From an uncultured Porphyromonadaceae bacterium (lineage in GTDB: Bacteria > Bacteroidota > Bacteroidia > Bacteroidales > Muribaculaceae), in NCBI GenBank assembly GCA_947176295.1, contig CAMWQB010000002.1, forward strand, positions 1-64,000: 64,000 nucleotides of DNA. Direction: 5' to 3'. Made by a program: the position numbers and the translations under genes. The notes under the pieces were generated by a model. That model saw nothing but the letters and a program-made list of their open reading frames with translations. It was not told the origin of the DNA and did not search any database. Shown in pieces: positions 1-8,711 of the stretch. The stretch's first letter is position 1, and each line of letters opens with the position of its first letter.

Positions 1-188
1 GCGGAACGGATTTCGACTTCGACGTTGTCGTGCAAGATGGTCTCGCTTAAAATTTCCGCATTCATTTTGGCACGCCAGTAGTCCTGACTGGGCTGGGAAA
101 CGGCGATACGATATGGTTTTTCCTTGGCACATGAAAAAGCAAGGAATGACAAAACAAGCAGGAAGAGATGAAAGAGGCATTTTCTCAT
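1..188 (-). CDS. Hybrid two-component sensor, sugar-binding N-terminus (partial)
   Basis: Only the first 62 codons are in the window; the gene runs off the left edge. Read on the minus strand it begins with a Bacteroidetes lipoprotein-like or signal-anchor segment (hydrophobic stretch ending FLAFSC), followed by KPYRIAVSQPSQDYWRAKM. That start is typical of periplasmic-binding-protein (Peripla_BP) sensor domains at the front of hybrid two-component systems. In Bacteroides thetaiotaomicron the fructose-sensing hybrid regulator BT1754 has this architecture and controls the adjacent fructan genes. Here too the gene is divergent from a GH32 enzyme, a permease and a fructokinase, so a fructose or fructan sensor is the best inference. 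A stand-alone periplasmic binding protein cannot be excluded because the kinase part is not visible. Confidence 0.7.
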   Translation of the reverse strand, partial: MRKCLFHLFLLVLSFLAFSCAKEKPYRIAVSQPSQDYWRAKMNAEILSETILHDNVEVEIRS

Positions 189-207
189 GGCTTATACATT
201 ACGGCCA

Positions 208-215
208 CAAAGATA
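208..215 (-). promoter_or_regulatory. -7 promoter element of the sensor gene
   Basis: On the minus strand this reads TATCTTTG, an exact match to the Bacteroidetes -7 consensus TAnnTTTG, placed 19 nt before the sensor start codon. No clear -33 TTG is seen. The expected -33 position falls inside the direct repeat at 227-269, as would suit activator- or repressor-controlled transcription. Confidence 0.55.
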
Positions 216-226
216 GACATTTTTAG

Positions 227-269
227 GATATAAAAAAGCGTGAATGCGATATAAAAAACGGTGCGATGC
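227..269. repeat. 21-bp tandem direct repeat, candidate regulator site
   Basis: Two copies lie head to tail with 21-bp spacing, about two helical turns. Both begin GATATAAAAAA and end with a related GTG..ATGC tail. They lie between the divergent promoters of the sensor gene and the GH32 gene. Direct repeats of this kind are what a dimeric AraC-type output domain of a hybrid two-component system would bind. The binding assignment is inference. Confidence 0.5.
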
Positions 270-324
270 ACGATTTTTGGCACGGCGCGCACAAAAAATG
301 ATAGGACATACAGGATTTATGTAT

Positions 325-332
325 TAGTTTTG
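325..332 (+). promoter_or_regulatory. -7 promoter element of the fructan operon
   Basis: TAGTTTTG matches TAnnTTTG and sits 54 nt before the GH32 start. No convincing -33 TTG lies at the usual spacing, which suggests a promoter that depends on an activator. Confidence 0.5.
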
Positions 333-385
333 CGTCGGCTTAGGAAAAAAACGCCGGGCCAACCTGAAATCTAAACATAAAAGAC

Positions 386-2242
386 ATGACTGAAACAAGC
401 AAAATCCTCAGCGCAATGATACTCCTTGGGGCTGTATCGGCCACACCAAGCAGCGCAGCCACACCGGCTCAACCCGAGAATACGGGGGTGAAGGTAGAAT
501 TTATCTCTCCCAACCATTCCCTGATCCGCATAAACTCCGACGACAAATATCTTCTTCTTCCCATCGAGGAAAGCCAGGACGATGCCAAAATAGAAATCAT
601 CGTTAACGGCAAGCTCGAAAAGGTTGTGAACGCACGCCTGGCCAAGAACAAGGTGGACTATATGGTTCCGCTGGATCTTTCGGGCTATGACAACAAGGGG
701 CTGGTTCTGGCAGTTGAGACGCGCCAAGGTCGCTCGACCACACGCGATATCCAAAACGACGCGTGCTGGAAGGCACTGGAACTGACCAACGAATTCGAAA
801 GCACGAACACGGAAAAGTTCCGCCCGGAATTCCACCACACACCGCTCTGGGGATGGATGAACGACCCGAACGGCATGTTCTACAAGGACGGCGTGTGGCA
901 CCTCTACTATCAGTGGAACCCATACGGATCGAAGTGGCAGAATCTCTCGTGGGGCCACTCGACTTCGACGGACCTGGTGAACTGGAAGCATGAGACATCG
1001 GCAGCTTTGGAGCCCGACGCATTAGGCATGATTTTCTCCGGCAGCAGCGTGGTGGACAAGAACAACACCGCCGGCTTTGGAGAAGACGCAGTGATAGCCC
1101 TCTACACAGCCGCAGCAGCCACTCAGCAGCAGAGCCTGGCATGGAGCACGGACGACGGCACCACACTGAATCCCTATTCCGGGAATCCGGTGATAACCCT
1201 CGACTCGGAGGCGCGCGACCCGAATATGTTCTGGCACGAACCGACGCAACATTGGGTACTTCTCCTGGCCCACGCCCTTGAGCACGAGATGCTGATCCTG
1301 ACGTCTCCCGACCTGAAGGAATGGACACTTCAGAGCTCCTTCGGCAAGGGTCTCGGGGCACAGGACGGCGTGTGGGAATGCCCTGACCTCCTGAAGGTGA
1401 AGGTGGACGGCAGCGACAAGGAGAAGTGGGTGCTGATATGCAACCTGAATCCGGGAGGAGTATTCGGCGGCAGTGCCACTCAATATTTCGTCGGCGATTT
1501 CGACGGCAAGACCTTCACGCCCGATACGGATGCCGAGGGAAAGGTGCCCACGAAATGGATGGACTTCGGCAAGGACCACTATGCAACGGTGAGCTTCAGC
1601 AACGCACCCGACGGTCGCAACACCGTGATAGGGTGGATGAGCAACTGGCAGTATGCGCCTGAAGTTCCCACGATGCAATTCCGCAGCGCCAACACCCTTC
1701 CGCGCGAAGTGGGCCTTTTCGAAGGAGCTGACGGACAGCTCTATGCCTCGTCGACACCTTCGCCCGAAGTAGAGACAATGCGTGGCAGCGTTTTCAAGCG
1801 CATCGGCGGAATGAGTGCCGGCACCAAGGCCAAGAGCGTTGCTATCCCCGATGTTTGCGAGATAGTCCTGACCCTGAAAGCCGGGAAAGCAGCAGGCAAT
1901 GTGAATCTTACCCTCGAAAACAATGCCGGAGAAAGAGTTGTTATGACCTACGATCCGACGACAAAAACGCTGAGCTTCGACCGCACGAACAGCGGCATCA
2001 CAGACTTCAGCCAGGATTTCCCCGCAGTAACGGTTGCGCCGACCTTCAACGAAGGCAAGGAGAGCGTGGAGCTGCGGATATTCGTGGACCGCTCGAGCAT
2101 CGAAGTGTTTGAAAAAGACGGGCGCTTCGCCATGACGAACCTCGTGTTCCCGAACGAGCCCTACTCGCGCCTGACGGTGAACACGGACAAGGGTTCGGCA
2201 GAAATCAAGAATCTGACCATCTACGACATCAAAAAGAACTAA
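386..2242 (+). CDS. GH32 fructan hydrolase (levanase/inulinase/invertase type)
   Basis: A secreted glycoside hydrolase family 32 enzyme that would release fructose from fructans or sucrose. The N-terminus (residues 1-25) is a signal peptide with no obvious lipobox cysteine, so a periplasmic location is likely. A beta-rich N-terminal region (about 30-125) precedes the five-bladed propeller. All three catalytic signatures are present: WMNDPNG at 157-163 with nucleophile Asp160, RDP at 277-279 with the transition-state stabiliser Asp278, and EC at 331-332 with acid/base Glu331. The C-terminal 150 residues form the usual GH32 beta-sandwich. It is the first gene of an operon with a sugar permease and a fructokinase. 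Exo- versus endo-action and linkage preference cannot be read from the sequence. Confidence 0.93.
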   Translation: MTETSKILSAMILLGAVSATPSSAATPAQPENTGVKVEFISPNHSLIRINSDDKYLLLPIEESQDDAKIEIIVNGKLEKVVNARLAKNKVDYMVPLDLSGYDNKGLVLAVETRQGRSTTRDIQNDACWKALELTNEFESTNTEKFRPEFHHTPLWGWMNDPNGMFYKDGVWHLYYQWNPYGSKWQNLSWGHSTSTDLVNWKHETSAALEPDALGMIFSGSSVVDKNNTAGFGEDAVIALYTAAAATQQQSLAWSTDDGTTLNPYSGNPVITLDSEARDPNMFWHEPTQHWVLLLAHALEHEMLILTSPDLKEWTLQSSFGKGLGAQDGVWECPDLLKVKVDGSDKEKWVLICNLNPGGVFGGSATQYFVGDFDGKTFTPDTDAEGKVPTKWMDFGKDHYATVSFSNAPDGRNTVIGWMSNWQYAPEVPTMQFRSANTLPREVGLFEGADGQLYASSTPSPEVETMRGSVFKRIGGMSAGTKAKSVAIPDVCEIVLTLKAGKAAGNVNLTLENNAGERVVMTYDPTTKTLSFDRTNSGITDFSQDFPAVTVAPTFNEGKESVELRIFVDRSSIEVFEKDGRFAMTNLVFPNEPYSRLTVNTDKGSAEIKNLTIYDIKKN

Positions 2243-2270
2243 TATCATAAAGAACAAGAACATAACAACG

Positions 2271-3449
2271 ATGGCATCACACGCACAGACAGCAGGCAAG
2301 AACACACTGCTGCAATTCATCCCCGTAATGCTCTGCTTCTTCGCCATGGGCTTTGTGGACCTGGTAGGTTCGGCTACGAACTTTGTGAAAGAAGACCTTG
2401 GACTGAGCGCCGCACAAGCCGGCTTTATTCCCTCGCTTGTATTCTTCTGGTTTCTGATTTTCTCGGTGCCGACGGGCATGCTGATGAACAAAATCGGGCG
2501 CAAAAAGACGGTTCTGTTCTCGCTTCTTCTGACCCTGGTGTCGCTGATCATTCCGATGTTCGGAAACGGCTACTACACGATGCTAATCGCCTTCTCGCTG
2601 CTGGGCATCGGCAATGCGGTGATGCAGACGTCGCTGAATCCTCTCGTGTCGGGGCTCATCAACCCTTCGAAGCTTGCCTCGACGCTGACCTTCGGCCAGT
2701 TCGTGAAGGCACTTGCCTCGCTTCTCGCTCCCTATCTGATGGCCTGGGGTGCAGCTGCCCTTCTTCCCACGTTCGGGCTCGGCTGGCGCGTGCTCTTCCC
2801 GATCTTTGCCATCGTGTGCCTTCTGTCGATAGCCATGCTTGGCGCGACCCCTATCCGCGAGGAGCGTGCCGATAAGGTAACGGGCTTCATGGAATGCGTG
2901 AAGCTTCTGAGCATTCCTTTCGTGCTTCTTTGCTTCGTGGGCATCATGTGCCACGTGGGTATAGATGTGGGCACTAACACCTTTGCGCCTCAGATTCTTG
3001 CAGAACGGTTCGGACTGAGCGTTGAGGAGGCAGTGATAGGCACGCAGATTTACTTCTATTTCCGCACGGGCGGCTGCCTTCTGGGCTCTTGGGCTCTGGC
3101 AAAATTACCAGCCAAGGCGTTCTTCAGTTTCAGCGTGTTCTGCATGCTGCTTGGAATGGCAGGACTTTTCGCCGGGACGACCCAGACGATAATCCTTGCC
3201 TCCATCGCCTGCATCGGCTTCGGCAACTCCAATATTTTCTCGGTAGTATTCGCGCAGGCACTTAACCGCCAGCCGGACGAGAAGAACGAAGTGTCGGGCC
3301 TTATGATCATGGGCCTATTCGGCGGGACGGTGTTCCCCCTGGCAATGGGTTTCGCCCAGGATGCAATCGGGGTGTCGGGCGCGGTAGCCGTGATGACCAT
3401 CGGAGTTCTCTATCTTATGTTCTATACACTCAAAATCAAAAACGCTTAA
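2271..3449 (+). CDS. MFS sugar permease (FucP-like, probable fructose importer)
   Basis: A polytopic inner-membrane protein of the major facilitator superfamily, 392 residues, with about 12 hydrophobic segments. It has the loop motif GMLMNKIGRKK after the second membrane helix, and it resembles the fucose/glucose-galactose:H+ symporter group common in Bacteroidetes. It starts 28 nt after the GH32 gene and ends 12 nt before the fructokinase, so co-transcription is near certain. From this context the substrate is most likely fructose released by the GH32 enzyme, imported unphosphorylated. Specificity within the family cannot be decided from sequence alone. Confidence 0.85.
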   Translation: MASHAQTAGKNTLLQFIPVMLCFFAMGFVDLVGSATNFVKEDLGLSAAQAGFIPSLVFFWFLIFSVPTGMLMNKIGRKKTVLFSLLLTLVSLIIPMFGNGYYTMLIAFSLLGIGNAVMQTSLNPLVSGLINPSKLASTLTFGQFVKALASLLAPYLMAWGAAALLPTFGLGWRVLFPIFAIVCLLSIAMLGATPIREERADKVTGFMECVKLLSIPFVLLCFVGIMCHVGIDVGTNTFAPQILAERFGLSVEEAVIGTQIYFYFRTGGCLLGSWALAKLPAKAFFSFSVFCMLLGMAGLFAGTTQTIILASIACIGFGNSNIFSVVFAQALNRQPDEKNEVSGLMIMGLFGGTVFPLAMGFAQDAIGVSGAVAVMTIGVLYLMFYTLKIKNA

Positions 3450-3461
3450 AACGATAATATC

Positions 3462-4343
3462 ATGACTGACATTGTAGTAGGAATGGGCGAGGCCCTTTGG
3501 GACGTCCTACCTGAAGGAAAGAAAATCGGCGGGGCCCCTGCCAACTTCGCATACCACGTATCGCAGTTCGGACTGCCGTCGGAGGTTGTGAGCGCTGTAG
3601 GCGATGACCCCCTGGGAGCCGAAATAGTTGAAAACCTTACGTCGAAAGGTCTCAACCAACTGATTGAGACAGTTCCCTACCCCACGGGCACGGTGCAGGT
3701 AGAGCTCGATCCGGAAGGCATCCCTATGTACGACATCAAGGAAAACGTGGCATGGGACAACATCCCCTACACGGCACGCCTCGAGAACCTCGCAGGCCGG
3801 ACGAAGGCCGTTTGCTTCGGATCGCTTGCCCAGCGCAATGTGGTGTCGCGCAACACTATAAACCGCTTTCTGGATGCGATGCCGCATAAGGGCGACGAGC
3901 TGATAGTTTTCGACGTGAACCTGCGTCAGGGCTTCTACACGAAGGACATTCTCTGCAACTCGATGGAGCGTTGCAATATACTAAAAATCAACGATGAAGA
4001 ACTCGTAACGGTGAGCCGCATGTTCGGCTATCCGGGAATCGATCTACAGGACAAATGTTGGATTCTGCTCGGGAAATACAACCTGAAGATGCTGATACTT
4101 ACGTGCGGCATCAACGGCAGCTATGTCTTCACTCCGGGCGCAGTATCATTCCAGCCTACACCAAAAGTAGAAGTAGCCGATACGGTGGGTGCAGGCGACA
4201 GTTTCACGGCCGCCTTCATAGCATCGATATTGAAGGGAAAGAGCGTGCAGGAGGCCCACGCAAAAGCCGTGCAGACATCGGCCTTCGTATGCACACAGAA
4301 CGGCGCGATGCCGGTCTTACCCAAAGAACTGACAGAAAACTAA
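3462..4343 (+). CDS. PfkB-family fructokinase
   Basis: A cytoplasmic ribokinase-family sugar kinase, 293 residues, expected to phosphorylate fructose to fructose-6-phosphate with ATP. The N-terminal PfkB signature is visible as GGAPANFAYHVS at 23-34. The C-terminal signature DTVGAGDSF lies at 240-248 and includes the catalytic base Asp246 and the anion hole GAGD. The GGAPANFA form is typical of fructokinases rather than ribokinases. It is the last gene of the GH32 operon and is followed by a strong terminator, so the three genes form a complete fructose release, import and phosphorylation pathway. Confidence 0.92.
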   Translation: MTDIVVGMGEALWDVLPEGKKIGGAPANFAYHVSQFGLPSEVVSAVGDDPLGAEIVENLTSKGLNQLIETVPYPTGTVQVELDPEGIPMYDIKENVAWDNIPYTARLENLAGRTKAVCFGSLAQRNVVSRNTINRFLDAMPHKGDELIVFDVNLRQGFYTKDILCNSMERCNILKINDEELVTVSRMFGYPGIDLQDKCWILLGKYNLKMLILTCGINGSYVFTPGAVSFQPTPKVEVADTVGAGDSFTAAFIASILKGKSVQEAHAKAVQTSAFVCTQNGAMPVLPKELTEN

Positions 4344-4413
4344 CTCTGAAACAGGGTTTCAAATTTGAGGGAGCAATTTCTCAAAAAAGCAAAAAAAGAT
4401 TGATTTAGGTAGC

Positions 4414-4458
4414 AATTCCCGTCGGATAAGGTTATCCGGCGGGGATTTTATATTTTTT
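4414..4458 (+). terminator. Intrinsic terminator of the fructan operon
   Basis: A near-perfect hairpin with arms 4414-4429 and 4432-4447 (core GTCGGATAA / TTATCCGGC) is followed by TTTTATATTTTTT. It lies 70 nt after the fructokinase stop. Confidence 0.8.
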
Positions 4459-4494
4459 GGGGAATGGAATTTTCGGAGATTCAAGGAAATGTTG

Positions 4495-4502
4495 TAATTT
4501 TG
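4495..4502 (+). promoter_or_regulatory. -7 promoter element for the dCMP deaminase operon
   Basis: TAATTTTG matches TAnnTTTG, 22 nt before the GTG start codon. The -33 region is weak. Confidence 0.55.
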
Positions 4503-4524
4503 CATAAAACTAATAATTTGAACC

Positions 4525-4968
4525 GTGAACGCTGAGTTGTCGAACGAAGATAAGAGGCTGCTTCTTGACAAGCGGTATCTGCGCATGGCCCGGATCTGGG
4601 CCGAGAATTCATATTGCGAACGCCGGAAGGTGGGAGCGATAGTGGTGAAGGACCAGATGATAATCTCAGACGGCTACAACGGCACCCCCTCGGGCTTCGA
4701 GAACGTATGCGAGGACGAGCAAACGGGACTGACGAAGCCTTACGTTCTACACGCCGAGGCAAATGCGATAACGAAGGTGGCCCGCAGCAACAATTCGAGC
4801 GACGGGGCCACGCTATACGTGACAGCTTCTCCCTGCCTCGAATGCGCGAAACTCATCATCCAATCGGGCATCCGGCGTGTGGTATTCAACGAACTCTATC
4901 GCCTGAGCGACGGCATCGACCTGATGCGGCGCGCGGGCATCGAATGTATTCATGTCAATGAACTCTAA
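4525..4968 (+). CDS. Deoxycytidylate (dCMP) deaminase
   Basis: A small cytosolic zinc enzyme, 147 residues, converting dCMP to dUMP for thymidylate synthesis. The zinc site is complete: HAE at 76-78 (His76 ligand, Glu78 proton shuttle) and PCLEC with Cys104 and Cys107. The N-terminal block with Y30-C31-E-R-R and the loop SDGYNGTPSGF fits the dCMP deaminase/ComEB group rather than tRNA or guanine deaminases. The start is GTG; no ATG in frame lies upstream, and a TTG just upstream is out of frame. The 3' end overlaps the next gene by 17 nt. Confidence 0.9.
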   Translation: MNAELSNEDKRLLLDKRYLRMARIWAENSYCERRKVGAIVVKDQMIISDGYNGTPSGFENVCEDEQTGLTKPYVLHAEANAITKVARSNNSSDGATLYVTASPCLECAKLIIQSGIRRVVFNELYRLSDGIDLMRRAGIECIHVNEL

Positions 4969-6619
4969 GGACGGAAACAACAGGAATTATATAAAATATC
5001 TCTACATGCTGCCGGCGATAACAGCGCTGGCTCTTGTGGCGGGAATATGGATAGGGACGGCTCTGTCGCGCTCGTCGGACCAGTCGGCAGCCCGGCAGAA
5101 GCTGAACGAGGTTTTCGACATAATCGAGGAGAGCTATGTGGACGAGGTGTCGCTGGACAGCATCGTGGACATATCGCTTCGGGAGATTCTGACGAATCTC
5201 GACCCCCACTCGGTGTATATCTCGGCGTCGGAGCGTGCGCGGAGCGACCGGGAGCTTGAGAGCTCGTTCTACGGCATCGGCATCCAGTTCCAGATGCAGA
5301 AGGACACGGTGTATGTGGTGGAAGTGATAACCGGTGGCGCGGCCGAGGAGGCCGGAATGCAGGCCGGCGACCGCATTGTGAAGGTGGACGGGCGCGACAT
5401 CACGGGCCCGGAAATGACGACGGACAGCGTTTTCTCGATGCTCCGCGGGCCTGAGGGGACGCCTGTGGACGTGAGCGTGAAGCGCTTCAATTCGCCGGAT
5501 CTGATCGACTACAGGCTCGTGAGGGTTGAAATCCCGGTAACGCCGGTGGATGCGTCGTACATGCTGAACGACTCAACGGGCTATCTGAAGATAAGCAAAT
5601 TCTCGGACGCGACATATCCCGACTTTATCCGCAACTTCAACGAACTTCGCTTCAAGGGTGCGAAGTCGCTGGTGCTGGATCTCCGCGGCAATACTGGGGG
5701 ATATATGCAGCCTGCGGTGCTGATGGCAAATGAGTTCTTCGGGACAAACACGGTGCTTGTGAGCACACGCGGGCGTCAGTGGCGCGACAATTCGGTGCTT
5801 GGGTCGGACCGCACGGGCTCTTTCGCGGGCGAACGTGTTGTGGTCCTGATCGATGAATATACGGCGAGCGCGAGCGAGATTTTCGCGGGCGCCATCCAGG
5901 ACAACGACCGCGGCCTGATCGTGGGGCGTCGATCGTTCGGTAAGGGCCTGGTGCAGCATCCGTTCGAGCTGGAGGATTCGTCGCTGATCCGCCTTACGGT
6001 TCAGCGATACTACACCCCCTCGGGCCGCTGCATCCAGAAGACCTTCCATCGAGGGAAGAATTCGGAATATGCCATGGACCTGATGGAACGCTACAACCAC
6101 GGGGAGAGCTTCGTGGCCGACAGCATAAAGGTGGACTCGACGCAGGTGTTCGAGACGCTCGTAACGGGCCGCACGGTGTATGGGGGCGGTGGAATCATGC
6201 CTGATGTGTTCGTTCCTGCCGACACGACAGGCGTAACGCCCTACTATCTGAGCGTGGCCAATGCGGGGCTTCTGCAGAAGTATGCCTTCGAGTTCAGCGA
6301 CCTTAACAGAGATAACCTTTCGGAAGCGACGACCACGGGAGAGCTGCTTGAGCTTCTGCCGTCGGATGCGGTGCTGCTGCAATCGTTCGTGAAATATGCC
6401 AATGATGTGGGGAACGTGCGCCCGCGGTGGTATTACATCGAACCTTCGCGCCGTCTAATCGTTAATCAGATAAAGGGCCTTATCGCGCGTGATATACTCG
6501 GGCTGTCGAGCTATTATGAGGTAATCAACGCGACGGACCCCGTTGTAAAAGAAGCAATCGAACAGATTAAAAAGGGCGGAGCGGATTTTCCGATCCAAAC
6601 AGGCACGACTACAAAATGA
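4952..6619 (+). CDS. C-terminal processing protease (S41, CtpA/Prc type)
   Basis: A membrane-anchored periplasmic serine protease, 555 residues. Order: short cytosolic N-terminus, one membrane segment at about 18-38, a helical N-terminal domain, a PDZ domain at about 102-180, and the S41 core. The catalytic Ser306 lies in TASASEI and the Lys306+25 partner Lys331 lies in FGKG; this 25-residue spacing is the normal Ser-Lys dyad spacing. These enzymes trim C-termini of periplasmic proteins and act in cell-envelope quality control. The chosen start overlaps the dCMP deaminase gene by 17 nt; a second ATG six bases later (4958) is equally possible. The stop overlaps the next gene by four bases (ATGA). 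Confidence 0.93.
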   Translation: MSMNSKDGNNRNYIKYLYMLPAITALALVAGIWIGTALSRSSDQSAARQKLNEVFDIIEESYVDEVSLDSIVDISLREILTNLDPHSVYISASERARSDRELESSFYGIGIQFQMQKDTVYVVEVITGGAAEEAGMQAGDRIVKVDGRDITGPEMTTDSVFSMLRGPEGTPVDVSVKRFNSPDLIDYRLVRVEIPVTPVDASYMLNDSTGYLKISKFSDATYPDFIRNFNELRFKGAKSLVLDLRGNTGGYMQPAVLMANEFFGTNTVLVSTRGRQWRDNSVLGSDRTGSFAGERVVVLIDEYTASASEIFAGAIQDNDRGLIVGRRSFGKGLVQHPFELEDSSLIRLTVQRYYTPSGRCIQKTFHRGKNSEYAMDLMERYNHGESFVADSIKVDSTQVFETLVTGRTVYGGGGIMPDVFVPADTTGVTPYYLSVANAGLLQKYAFEFSDLNRDNLSEATTTGELLELLPSDAVLLQSFVKYANDVGNVRPRWYYIEPSRRLIVNQIKGLIARDILGLSSYYEVINATDPVVKEAIEQIKKGGADFPIQTGTTTK

Positions 6620-7173
6620 AGAAAGACGACATAAGACGACACATACGCGCGCGCAAGGCCCTGCTGAACGCAGAGGAACGGCTTGCGGCGGCCGAACGGG
6701 TATTCGAGACCGTGCAGAAGATGGCGGCGTTCACACTGGCACGACGGATACTTCTCTACCATTCCCTACCGGACGAACTCTCGACGCGTGAATTTATCGA
6801 CCGCTGGCACGAGCGAAAGGAATTTTTCCTCCCGCGTGTGAACGGACTGAATCTCGAGATACTTCCCTACGACCGCTCGAAGCTGCACCTGGGGGCTTTC
6901 CAGATTGAGGAGCCTGACGGGACAGAAACGGTGGACCTCAAGGACATAGACCTGGTGATAGTTCCGGCAGTGGCCTACGACCGGCAAGGCAACCGCGTGG
7001 GCCGGGGGAAGGGCTACTACGACCGCCTGCTTTCGACGGCGAGGGCGCTGACAAAAATCGGTGTAGGCTACGGGTTCCAGCTCGTGGACGAAATCGAGGC
7101 GGATCCATTCGATGTGGCCGTTGATTTCGTGGTAACCGATGGCAACGGAGTGATCCGGTGCAGAAGACGCTAA
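6616..7173 (+). CDS. 5-formyltetrahydrofolate cyclo-ligase
   Basis: A cytosolic folate enzyme, 185 residues, converting 5-formyl-THF to 5,10-methenyl-THF with ATP. The family signature GRGKGYYDRLL lies at 129-139, preceded by VIVPAVAYD, and basic residues at the N-terminus (RRHIRARK) match the ATP-binding start of this family. Length is normal. Translation is coupled to the protease gene by an ATGA overlap. With the upstream dCMP deaminase it makes a small one-carbon/nucleotide group. Confidence 0.9.
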   Translation: MKKDDIRRHIRARKALLNAEERLAAAERVFETVQKMAAFTLARRILLYHSLPDELSTREFIDRWHERKEFFLPRVNGLNLEILPYDRSKLHLGAFQIEEPDGTETVDLKDIDLVIVPAVAYDRQGNRVGRGKGYYDRLLSTARALTKIGVGYGFQLVDEIEADPFDVAVDFVVTDGNGVIRCRRR

Positions 7174-7209
7174 GATCCCGTTTCCGCTCCATATTTGTTA
7201 TTATATGTT

Positions 7210-7239
7210 AAGCCCGCAACGAAAGTTGTCGGGCTTTTT
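7210..7239 (+). terminator. Intrinsic terminator before nqrA
   Basis: The stem AAGCCCG-CAAC / GTTGTCGGGCTT, with one bulge, is capped by a GAAA tetraloop and followed by a T tract. It lies 37 nt after the cyclo-ligase stop codon. Confidence 0.75.
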
Positions 7240-7258
7240 ATGGTTTTTTGTATATTTG
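7226..7258 (+). promoter_or_regulatory. Promoter of the nqr operon
   Basis: The -7 element TATATTTG (7251-7258) matches TAnnTTTG. A TTG at 7226-7228 lies 22 nt upstream and overlaps the terminator stem. The start codon of nqrA follows 44 nt after the -7 element. In Porphyromonas gingivalis the nqr promoter is reported to be bound by RprY; an RprY gene lies further along this window. Confidence 0.6.
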
Positions 7259-7302
7259 CGGATATTTTGTGTACAATACAGACACCCCACAAATTTCCTG
7301 CT

Positions 7303-8676
7303 ATGGATATTAAAATAAAGAAAGGTCTGGACCTGAAACTGGCCGGGGGCATCGAAAACGTGTCGGCGGCTCTTGCAGACTGCCGGGACGTGCATGGAGT
7401 GTGCGCGATATGCCCGGAGGACTATCCCGGCTTCAAGCCCAAGGCTCTTGTGAAAGAGGGCGATATGGTATATGCCGGCGAGCCGGTGCTCTACAACAAA
7501 GACTATGAGGGTATGACGCTTGTGTCGCCTATCGACGGGCGCGTGAAGGCTGTGGTACGCGGCGACCGCCGCCGCATCCTACGCGTAGAAATCGAGCCTA
7601 TCGAAGCCGGCGAGGCCGTTCCGCGCACAATTTTTCCAATAGAAAAGGGCACTGCCGCAAATGTGGTGAGCAGTCTCGCGCATCTGGGGCTGCTTGCCCG
7701 CTTACGCCAGAGGCCTTACGATGTGGTGCCTACGGAAGGGACGACGATGGTGCGCGACATCTACGTGATGTGCTTCGATGCAGCTCCGTTGGCGCTGTCG
7801 CTGCCGCTTGAAGCTTTCGGAAACGAAGCGGAGGAGTGGCTTAGAAGCGGTCTGGCAGTTCTCTCGCGCCTCACTACAGGAAAAGTGTACGTGGCTTGCC
7901 GGGAGGGCGACAAAGTGGCTTCCGTGTCCGGTGGCGTGCCGGGCGTTGAGATTGTCAAGGTGGCAGGACCATATCCGTCGGGGCTTCCCGGAGCTGTGAT
8001 TGCCGCGACGAAGCCGATAAACAAGGGCGAGACCGTGTGGACACTGGACCTTGCGACGGCTATCCGAGTGGGCGAGTATGCCAAACACCATAAATACGGA
8101 TTTGAGAACTACGTGGCGCTGACGGGGTCGGAACTCTCGGCTCCCGGAATAGCGAAGGCTCCGGACGGGATAGAGTTGAAGGCACTTCTGAAGGGTGTGG
8201 TGAAGGATACTCCCGAGCACAAGCGCATAATCAGCGGAAACGTGTTTACGGGCGTCCGCGAAAGCGAGGACGGCTATCTTCGCTTCCCCTACCGCCAGGT
8301 AACGGTGATTCCCGAGGGCGACGATACGGACGAATTCATGGGCTGGGCCAGCCTCGCGCCCTCGAAGGTGAGCGCCAAGCGCTCGTTCCCCCTGAGCTTC
8401 ATGCGTAAGCTGTTTTCGCCTGACGCGCGCCTGAACGGCGGCCGCCGAGCCATGATAATGAGCGGGGAATATGATAGATACATGCCTATAGACATCCTGC
8501 CGGAATATCTGGTGAAGGCCATCCTGGCCAAGGATGTGGAAGGGATGGAACGCCTGGGCATATATGAGGTTGCGCCCGAGGACTTCGCCTTGGCGGAGTT
8601 TGCGGACACGTCGAAGCTACCGCTGCAGCAAATTGTCCGCGACGGTCTTGACTACCTGCGCAAAGAATTAGAATAA
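7303..8676 (+). CDS. nqrA: Na+-translocating NADH:quinone reductase subunit A
   Basis: Soluble subunit of the sodium-pumping NADH:quinone oxidoreductase, 457 residues with the start chosen here. The protein begins MDIKIKKGLDLKLAGG, the usual NqrA N-terminus. An in-frame start 108 nt upstream (7195) would lie before the promoter and terminator and add a non-homologous hydrophobic tail, so it was rejected. The N-terminal part carries a biotinyl-lipoyl-like fold region and the rest an SLBB-like region. NqrA lies on the cytoplasmic side and contributes to quinone binding with NqrB. First of six collinear nqr genes. Confidence 0.95.
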   Translation: MDIKIKKGLDLKLAGGIENVSAALADCRDVHGVCAICPEDYPGFKPKALVKEGDMVYAGEPVLYNKDYEGMTLVSPIDGRVKAVVRGDRRRILRVEIEPIEAGEAVPRTIFPIEKGTAANVVSSLAHLGLLARLRQRPYDVVPTEGTTMVRDIYVMCFDAAPLALSLPLEAFGNEAEEWLRSGLAVLSRLTTGKVYVACREGDKVASVSGGVPGVEIVKVAGPYPSGLPGAVIAATKPINKGETVWTLDLATAIRVGEYAKHHKYGFENYVALTGSELSAPGIAKAPDGIELKALLKGVVKDTPEHKRIISGNVFTGVRESEDGYLRFPYRQVTVIPEGDDTDEFMGWASLAPSKVSAKRSFPLSFMRKLFSPDARLNGGRRAMIMSGEYDRYMPIDILPEYLVKAILAKDVEGMERLGIYEVAPEDFALAEFADTSKLPLQQIVRDGLDYLRKELE

Positions 8677-8711
8677 ACCTTGATTACATTCACGTTTCAA
8701 CACAAACGAAA

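Noticed and set aside
7195-7302. In-frame upstream extension of nqrA
   Set aside because: It would start before the terminator and the -7 promoter element and adds a segment not found in NqrA proteins.
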